This document shows, piece by piece, positions 57,701 through 64,000 of a stretch of 64,000 nt of DNA. The translations under genes and the position numbers were made by a program. Below the pieces are notes generated by a model. The model did no database searches. It saw nothing but the letters and a program-made list of their open reading frames with translations, and was not told where the DNA came from. How positions within the stretch are numbered: position 1 is the first letter of the stretch; every line of letters begins with the position of its first letter. Source of the DNA: Watersipora subatra (taxonomy: Eukaryota > Bryozoa > Gymnolaemata > Cheilostomatida > Watersiporidae); assembly GCF_963576615.1 (NCBI RefSeq), contig NC_088711.1, positions 40,854,621 to 40,918,620 of the forward strand, given 5' to 3'.

Positions 57701-60700
57701 CAAATTATTATTGTTTAAGGTTCTCATTCAATACAACACAAACTATACCTGTACTCATTCCGACTAATAAATTTTATTTTTTCATGTGTCTGGTAATCGG
57801 CATAAACGCTGCGTGTTTCCACATATGTTGCCTGATTTCATCCAAACATCATCAAACACATGCTCTGTGCATTCTATCAGGTCGCTAAAATATTTGGTTT
57901 TAAAACTCAGTCTGGTTTCTGAAAGCCAGCTTCTTAAACAATCATCTGATCAGACACCCAAAAATCCGTCTTCGCATGTATTTAGGACAATTGACCTCGA
58001 TGAACACATTCATGGATTGTTGTGGTGAAAGTAGTGTAGCAAATCGTATTGAAAATCTACACGCAAGCAATAGGCTATAAGATTGAGAATGAGAGAAATC
58101 TTGGGCAATGCGAGGGTGTCTGTTGTTCGTATGTCCAGTTATGGCGATAAAATTTTAGGAGCAAAAAACCGCTTCGTACTGGAATTGAACTCGAATCCCC
58201 AAATCTGTAGACAGGCCTGTCTATCTGCTACACCACACGGCCCACTTGCCATACTATGAAAAGATTTGTGCACATACTTATTACACCAGTTAAAATATGC
58301 ACACTTGAAGCACTTGTGAAAATATATTACTATTGGTTATATATTACTATAAACTATTGGTTACTATTAACACGCTTGAAGATCATGATAATATAATGAT
58401 TATAAGTAAAATTATAAGCACGGCTCTTATTATAGTAAAGATGCAGACTAGCTTAAGTTACTAGCTTAAGTTACCCAAATTCATCGGGTAAAGAAACTTA
58501 GCCAATGGCTACTACATTACCTGCCACTGTTTATAAACTGTTTATAAGCTGTTTCTAATCTTGAATGAATGTATATGTTGATTCAAAATAAATTTTTTGT
58601 GCAAAAACTTTTTTATTACTCATACAACACTCGGCATTCAGTAGTATTAGGATATTATAAAATTTACAGTTGAAAAATAAAATAAACAAACAAGTTTTGT
58701 TTACCCTATTTTTACATTATACTCCTTGGTCCACATAGAGCCTGGTAGTTAAATTTTGTTTTGTTAAAACTACAGATAATGCTGACTGACCTTGTCAATG
58801 TACGTTTGAGGTTTCCCCTTCTGTACAGACTTATCTTCCCTTCGACACTTCTCATCGTTACCTCTTTGATTATCTTTATTATTATTGTTGACGTTTTCAT
58901 TCTCAACAGGCTTTATGACATTAACCTCTTTCTCGCTCTCATCCGGAGCCGAGAGCTTGGAACTAGGTTTAGGAGCTTTTTTGATTTTCTTTTGACTGCA
59001 CTTCTTGGGTGAAGTACTTTTCCTTGTCTTCTTCGCTAGAGACAGAACAGCAAGTGAACATCAAAAGGCAGCGCATAGTAAAACTATTTATATGTGGTGA
59101 TTATTCTGCAATGCTATTATACAATCAATATTTTCCTACAACAATATTTAAAAAGACTACACGATAAATCAAAACAAAATTAAGAGTTGTCCACTCATAC
59201 GCTCTTAATGATATCATTAAAGGGCTAGGCACAAAACTTGTGAATTTTTTTGCAAATTCTAAAAAGTATGGGTTTATGAACCACTGTGTGCAGTAGAATG
59301 TGCTCCTTCAGAATGTATGCATTGCATTGATAGAATGCTATACAAACTTTATAGAAAAACAATCTTATTGCGACTGATTGCGTACTGATATTTTATATCA
59401 ATTTAAATTAGCAGTCATCAGCAAGAGTGCACTTATATATAGTGGAGTTCATACAAACTTTGTTTTTATCAACTATATATCTTACGGGATGATTTGGCTG
59501 GGGTAAATCTGACTTCTGGAGCAGCGGGTAGAAGCTTGACAGGTTCGTCAATGATAATATTCTCCTAAAAAAGAATGTTATTACCTATACTTATATCCTT
59601 CATAAAATATATATAATATACGGTAAGTGTAAAAGTTTTAATAACAAACAGATACCTAACAAGACTATGATGAAGATGTGACGCTGTTTGCATCCCCTGC
59701 ATAATGGCTAACTTCATACCCTATAATGTGATGAATAGGCATGTAAGGGTGAAGGTCAACCAGTTATGTTGACCTTCACCCTTCCAATCTTATTAAAATG
59801 GAGCAAACAGCCATGTTCATGTGCCCACAGACTAGTCTACTATCGAAGCTGTAGGTACTTCGTTTTATTTAACGATGTACCACAAGACACTCTAATACTG
59901 TTTGAATGATGTAACCCCATCAAACTTGCAGTCATTTAAAGATAAATCCTACCTTCTCAATAGTTGTCTGTTTACTAGGTCTTGAAACAGGCAGCTTATA
60001 GGCAACATTTGCAGAGAACTTGCCCTGCTGACCTAACAATACAAATTCTTTTGCATTGGGGGAAGCGGTAGGAAGAGCAGCAGTTCGCTTTTTCCTGAGG
60101 ATTCGTGGCTCCATCACCTGACCTGCAGTGAGAGCACTTTCTAATAGAATATATTACAATACATTGTATATTTTCTTAAACACTTAACTCCAAACTCTCT
60201 GGTGTTCTTTAAAAAGGTTGTTCAAAGCATCTCAGATTCGACATCAGTTACTATGATATCATACAGTCCTGAACATACAGTTGCAAGTCTAAATACATGA
60301 AAATTGATTCATTTTCAATAGAAGTAGAGCTTTGACAGCACTGGCAGGTCTCGTCAGCAGATACAGTCTTGCTACAACAACCCTAGAATAATCTCTAATT
60401 TCACATGAGACTGATTCTACTTTGATTTTAGATTTTTTAGAATTTTTTGTGGGTTTCTTTAGTTTGATGTATGAAATATATCCTCTGTGTGAGTCTATTA
60501 TTAATTTTTATTAAAGATATTATTTTTTGCTTCACTAATAAGCATCAGGAATTCAAAATGAAAACCACAATGTTACGTCTAATGACATTTTCTTGAATAA
60601 GTGACATATAATAATGAGAGACCAGAAAAATATGTAGACCCTTTGAAATGGTTTCAAAGGGTCTACATATTTTTTAACCCACAACTTGGGTCTTTCAAGT

Positions 60701-62344
60701 TCACGAACTTGTTTAATTAAACTAGTTATTTTCAGAATGGTTCACTTCTCATATTTTAAACAGCCTCTCCAGCCAGCATTTTCTCTTCTATTACCTTTAG
60801 TTTTTGCTGGTCATTCCTAAAAATTTTTTTTTTTTTTTCAAAAATCTTTGTGTCATACACCGCTGTTAATTATAAATAACTAGCATTGTACTACTTTGCT
60901 ATGGAAATACATCGACTTTGGCATATTTTTGACAAGATGGAAATAACAAGTTGGGTGATGCACCCACTGCAAACTTTTTACAGATCATCAGAAAATTGTT
61001 CTTAGTCCCCACTGGCACGAGATTAAAAGAGTTTCTCCATATAGAACACAATTGGGTTCAAACAAATCACAATTTTTCAAAAAATTAAAAAAATTTGTTC
61101 ATTTGATTTGAATCAATTTTTTTGATCTACTGTATATGATTTTTTTAATAAATTTGCTTTTTTCGATCATTTTTGCTCATGTAAATTGTCTGTGTATTGC
61201 ATTACACACAAGACTACTGGTGAACCACTCTGTAATATTAGTGACTAACTTGGGTTAATTTGACAAATTTTTGTATTTCTTGAATTCAACAGCCATATAA
61301 AATTATAATGTACAAACTACATGTGAGTTGGTTGAGAAGAGCTACTAGCAGTTTTACACAAAGTATGAATGAGATCCAAAGACATAAAAAGTCACTGATG
61401 TAGTGAAAGAAATTGTACCAGTTGCAGTTGCCATCAACAACTAATCCTAGTTTGAGATTTACTAAATAAACTCGTAGGTCCTAACTTCAAATGTCTTTCT
61501 GTAGCATTGTACTACACATGCAGTCAGTTATCTCCATCACACTATCTAATTTATGAGAGCGGAGTGTTTACAGATTTGTTACACATAGATCAAAACAATA
61601 TGTTTTGTCAACACGGACTTTTGCAAAATTATGAAAGAAACAGAATCCTGAAGTTTTTCTAAATTTAATAATTTACATCATTTAATCAAAATCCAATGAT
61701 TTAAATCAACGAATTTTAGATTTTTAGATTTTTTGTGCCAACCCTAGAACAAAGCCAAAATACATATGAGCAGAGACTGAACTGCATATGACATCAACGT
61801 TGGACTGGCATCAGCTTTACGTTGATCTCATTCTAATTTGACATCACACGACAGGTGTCTTTAATGACAACAGATTTCAAACTTCAGATGGACATTCAAG
61901 TACTAAGTTGCAAAAACGTTTTTAAATCAGTAACATTTATAACATAACCAGAAACGTTGTACATATTTATTAAATGTTCTTACTATATGCAAAGACTGTA
62001 GTTTCGCTGTCAAAAACATTGTCAAAGATTCGTGTTTTCGTTTGGAAATAAACGAGAAACCTGCATGGTTATGTGTTTAATATTGTTGAGATGTTTGTAG
62101 TACAAAGCATAGAAATACTATATCTTTATGTCTAGTGAGTGACAGCATTAGTCTAAGAATTTAACCTAAACTGCTTGCAATAGATCTTCAAATTAACCTT
62201 TTGATCAAAACAATGCCAAAAGTATAGCCTACCTGTAACCTGTCCGTGCACAGCAGATGTGAGGCCTGCTATGGGCTGAGGAGCTTGCTGTCGAGCAGCA
62301 GGATCAAACATTGCACCATACTCAGTCTTCATCTTTTGCAAATC
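48729..62344 (-). CDS. MDM1: MDM1 nuclear/centriolar protein, 14 exons, extreme N-terminus not found
   Basis: Exons in transcript order: 62233-62344, 59953-60122, 59486-59564, 58791-59035, 57122-57259, 56088-56324, 55230-55447, 54991-55093, 54669-54778, 54318-54578, 53530-53740, 52966-53152, 52312-52380 and 48729-48907. Every junction is AG/GT and in phase, giving 772 residues without the first exon(s) (human 714). MDM1 binds microtubules and restrains centriole duplication. Its repeated S/T-E-Y-x(3)-F modules are seen as KTEYGAMFDPA, RSEYQKMFKWRR, STEYRSQYKCW and SEYLAKFQPF. Diagnostic matches are VRELREKAEEYRKRARGMHF and SREHVGQLL...LWDTSS (human RKRVQGTHFSRDHL...CWDVSS), and the end ELLDKAEKRRTEFWATRRK (human ARAKKRKENFWGKT). 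There is a 15-residue run of nearly pure Asn near 56140-56185. The start is expected to the right of 62344, beyond a hAT-like insertion and possibly outside the window. Confidence 0.93.
49316..49650 (+). mobile_element. SINE family A, 5' part only
   Basis: GAATGCCCAGCATTGCCCGG then GTAATAAAAAAGTCTTTGCA matches the start of the copy at 12.4 kb read on its minus strand, and similarity continues (TTAATATACAACAGTTACCA). An internal stretch ending ATGAAAAAA is duplicated. No tRNA-like part follows. It lies in the last MDM1 intron. Confidence 0.55.
50264..52090. repeat. 73-bp satellite-like array, about 25 copies
   Basis: The unit start GGGTATACAGTATATGGTAT recurs every 73 bases (for example 50341, 50414). 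Each unit contains GGTTTAACC, a perfect 9-base inverted core, and TGTTAGGGT. Units differ at a few fixed sites (GCAATA/GCGATA, GTATAC/GTGTAC, CTTGTGG/CTCGTGG, TTACG/TTTCG). The array occupies half of the 3.4-kb last intron of MDM1 (48908-52311). Confidence 0.97.
55615..55825. repeat. 27-bp minisatellite, about 8 copies
   Basis: The unit is GTCACTCAATGTCAAGATGC plus ATACATT. Because 27 is a multiple of three, all three plus frames stay open and read as a 9-residue repeat (for example IVTQCQDAY). It lies in the MDM1 intron between exons 56088 and 55447, so coding is unlikely. Confidence 0.92.
58078..58648 (-). mobile_element. tRNA-related SINE, family A copy 4
   Basis: On the minus strand it starts ACTGAATGCCGAGTGTTG near 58645, runs through TAATAAAAAAGTTTTTGCAC, carries a tRNA-like part GGCCGTGTGGTGTAGCAGAT with box-B-like GAGTTCAATTCC at about 58170-58250, and ends near 58080. 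It is longer than the other copies because of AT-rich sequence at about 58280-58440. It lies in the MDM1 intron between 58791 and 57259. Confidence 0.68.
59745..59783. repeat. 16-bp perfect hairpin, 7-base loop
   Basis: Arms AAGGGTGAAGGTCAAC and GTTGACCTTCACCCTT in the MDM1 intron between exons 59953 and 59564. No flanking element ends were recognised. Confidence 0.85.
60626..60674. repeat. 23-bp perfect hairpin, 3-base loop
   Basis: The left arm 60626-60648 contains ATGTAGACCCTTTGAAA, the loop is TGG, and the right arm 60652-60674 is its exact complement. It lies in the MDM1 intron between exons 62233 and 60122. At 49 bases it is short for a normal pre-miRNA. Confidence 0.9.
61040..61747 (+). 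mobile_element. hAT-like non-autonomous element, copy 2
   Basis: Homologous to the element at 13.6-14.4 kb in inverse orientation. Shared landmarks are GCTCATGTAAATTGTCTG, CAGCCATATAAAATTATAAT and AGAGCTACTAGCAGTTTTAC, and the end reads TTTTGTGCCAACCCTAG. It lies in the same MDM1 intron as the hairpin at 60.6 kb. No transposase. Confidence 0.65.
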
Positions 62345-62460
62345 CTAAATATATTTTATTATTTAGTCTAAATTTGTGTTGTAGGGAAAATTGAGAAGGC
62401 AAAGTTATGGAGTTACTTTTAAAAATGCTAAATATGAGGCAGTTTGCAGCTAATTGAAAT

Positions 62461-62500
62461 CTATTATATAAATATATAGATGTATATATTTATATAATAG
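62461..62500. repeat. AT-rich palindrome
   Basis: Arms CTATTATATAAATATA and TATATTTATATAATAG pair perfectly around an 8-base loop, just upstream of the first recognised MDM1 exon (62233-62344). Confidence 0.8.
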
Positions 62501-62989
62501 ATTTACATAATATAATAATAAATATAAAAAAAAAATATATATAAAATGTATTCAACCGTAGAACTAAAAAGTTGGCAACATTTTATTACTATTTAGTTTC
62601 GTACAGTTAAAACGACTACACTCATCAGATAAAAATTGCCCATTAAAATATGCTCTATTTAATGTAGGCATAATCAGATGGTTAACATGATTAGAGAGGA
62701 TTATTTAAAATTACAGATGCAGCTTGTACAAATTTAAAACGGATTATTAAGAGTTACAGATATAGCTTGTAAAATTATGATGTTAAAGCTAGGAAAATGT
62801 TGTTAAGTGACATGCCACTTAGAAAGCATTTCGCTTCTTTTCTTAAGAGATGATAAATGTGGTTTGTAAACTATAAAAAACTTTTCCCAAAGGCAAAGCT
62901 CACACCTCCTGGATATATTATCAGTTTGTAAAATTTTCCAATCTATGTGGGGCTGTATATCATTGATGTAAGTTAGTAGAGCCAGTAGG

Positions 62990-63391
62990 CCTATCCGTTA
63001 CACACAAAGTATGAATGAAAGCCAGAGACATAAAAAGCACTATGAAATATTCAACTTTTTCGGTATGATCAATCTTATTGATTATGTTTTTGCAGTACTT
63101 TACCGGTTTCTTATTTTTTAACGTGCAAAACTAAAAGTGAACAATACTTTTCAATGATTGCAATCAAGAGTCTGATATCATAATGTTATCTATTAAAATA
63201 GATTAGCAGCTAATTCATGATAGAGGAGTGTTCGTAGATTTGTTACAAACACATCAAAACAGGATTGTTTGTCAAAAACACTAACACTAATTTTTTTTGC
63301 AAAATTAGAAAGAAATAAAAAGCAAATTAAAATTGTGATTGTTTTCCCGAAAATAACTAAGATTTAATTTTTCCATGTCAATCCTGTCATA
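62990..63391 (+). mobile_element. hAT-like non-autonomous element, copy 3 (partial)
   Basis: Begins inside the family (CACAAAGTATGAATGAAAGC, GACATAAAAAGCACT) and ends TTTCCATGTCAATCCTG near 63389. It is in the same orientation as the 61.0-kb copy and lacks that copy's left third. Confidence 0.55.
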
Positions 63392-64000
63392 AAGATAATA
63401 TTATTGGGCCTCTCTAATAATTTGTTTTAAACATTCCTCTTGAAAAGTTTGCAACAATAGCTACCATGTACATAACTAGTTTAATAATTATACGAATACA
63501 TATAGTTACATCGAATTGCACAATACTGAATGCGTTAACAGCATTTTTACATTAACTATTCCTAAACTTGTCAGAGAGTCAAATAGTAGATTCATCAGCA
63601 ACAATTACCGCTACGACCTTTTAAAAGGTTATGACGGGTTGTCAAAGCGCAGAGAGAAAATTACGATCGAATCCCTAAAAGCGCATTTGTTCCAAAAGGT
63701 CAAACTCTGAAGACGAACATCGATTTCAATTCCTAACACAAAACAATTACTCTCATTGCAACACTCAACTCTAAAAAAAGTTTGCTGTTTTAAAATAAAT
63801 TGTCACTAAAATGTATCAGCAACAAAACAACCAAATTGTGAGCATTTAGCGTGGTCAAACCTTATAATGACGTTCAAATCTATGCGGCGGCGTTCACCAT
63901 CTCTAGCGTTTCCAGTCCATTTGAATTTTGAATGTCAAAGCTGAGAATTGGCATGACAACGGGACGCTATAATAGACCGAGTACCTCACCACCAATGATA
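63392..64000. other. Right edge, no firm feature
   Basis: AT-rich sequence upstream of the known MDM1 exons. A minus-strand stretch at about 63905-63935 reads KFKWTGNARDGERRR, faintly like an MDM1 F-x-W module, but a stop lies immediately before it and no acceptor fits. The N-terminal MDM1 exon may be beyond this edge. Confidence 0.4.

Noticed and set aside
58170-58255. Functional tRNA gene on the minus strand
   Set aside because: It is the tRNA-like part of a repeated SINE family, with mismatched arms.
63516-63710. 64-codon plus-strand frame near the right edge
   Set aside because: No recognisable motif, AT-rich surroundings and no splice or promoter support.
63905-63935. First MDM1 exon on the minus strand
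   Set aside because: Only a faint FKW module; an in-frame stop lies directly upstream and there is no usable acceptor.

Overview
The window is nuclear DNA of an invertebrate animal. It is A+T-rich, its genes are split by GT-AG introns, and introns and spacers are full of minisatellites, tRNA-derived SINEs, small DNA transposons and one LINE. The proteins are animal-type and closest in layout to general bilaterian (probably lophotrochozoan, for example molluscan) orthologues. The species cannot be named from sequence alone. No bacterial, plasmid, CRISPR or viral gene set is present.

Layout, left to right. (1) 0.6-15.7 kb, minus strand: a complete seven-coding-exon bromodomain gene of the BRD7/BRD9 family (631 aa, all intron phases agree). 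Its introns hold a long inverted-repeat element with a BED zinc-finger frame, a pogo-like DNA transposon, two SINEs, a hAT-like element, and a 95-bp tandem triplication that copies the end of exon 3 with its splice donor. (2) 17.8-20.6 kb, minus: a 5'-truncated CR1/L2-like LINE with an 865-codon endonuclease/reverse transcriptase frame still open. (3) 21.4-23.3 kb, minus: a two-exon gene for an unrecognised 290-aa basic protein. (4) 24.2-31.4 kb, plus: a gene for a long charged coiled-coil protein with MAP9/CCDC181-like tryptophan segments. It is divergent from gene 3. (5) 32.4-44.8 kb, minus: a complete eleven-exon PPAN/SSF1 gene (478 aa, Brix domain, 60S ribosome assembly). (6) 46.8-47.9 kb, plus: a complete three-exon PIN4 (parvulin-14, 125 aa). 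(7) 48.7-62.3 kb, minus: fourteen consecutive exons of MDM1, a centriole/microtubule protein. Its extreme N-terminus was not found and may lie past the right edge.

Gene orientation alternates. Genes 3/4 and 5/6 are divergent pairs, and genes 4/5 and 6/7 are convergent pairs. PPAN and PIN4 (parvulin-14 is linked to pre-rRNA processing) share a 2.0-kb divergent spacer. MDM1 and the coiled-coil gene are probably both microtubule proteins. No operon-like logic is evident.

No new multi-gene system was found. The least explained features are the exon-end triplication in the bromodomain gene, a dispersed element family whose tRNA-like part lies toward its 3' end, the 73-bp x about 25 array with a 292-bp higher-order period in the last MDM1 intron, and the recurrence of 22-23-bp intronic minisatellites.
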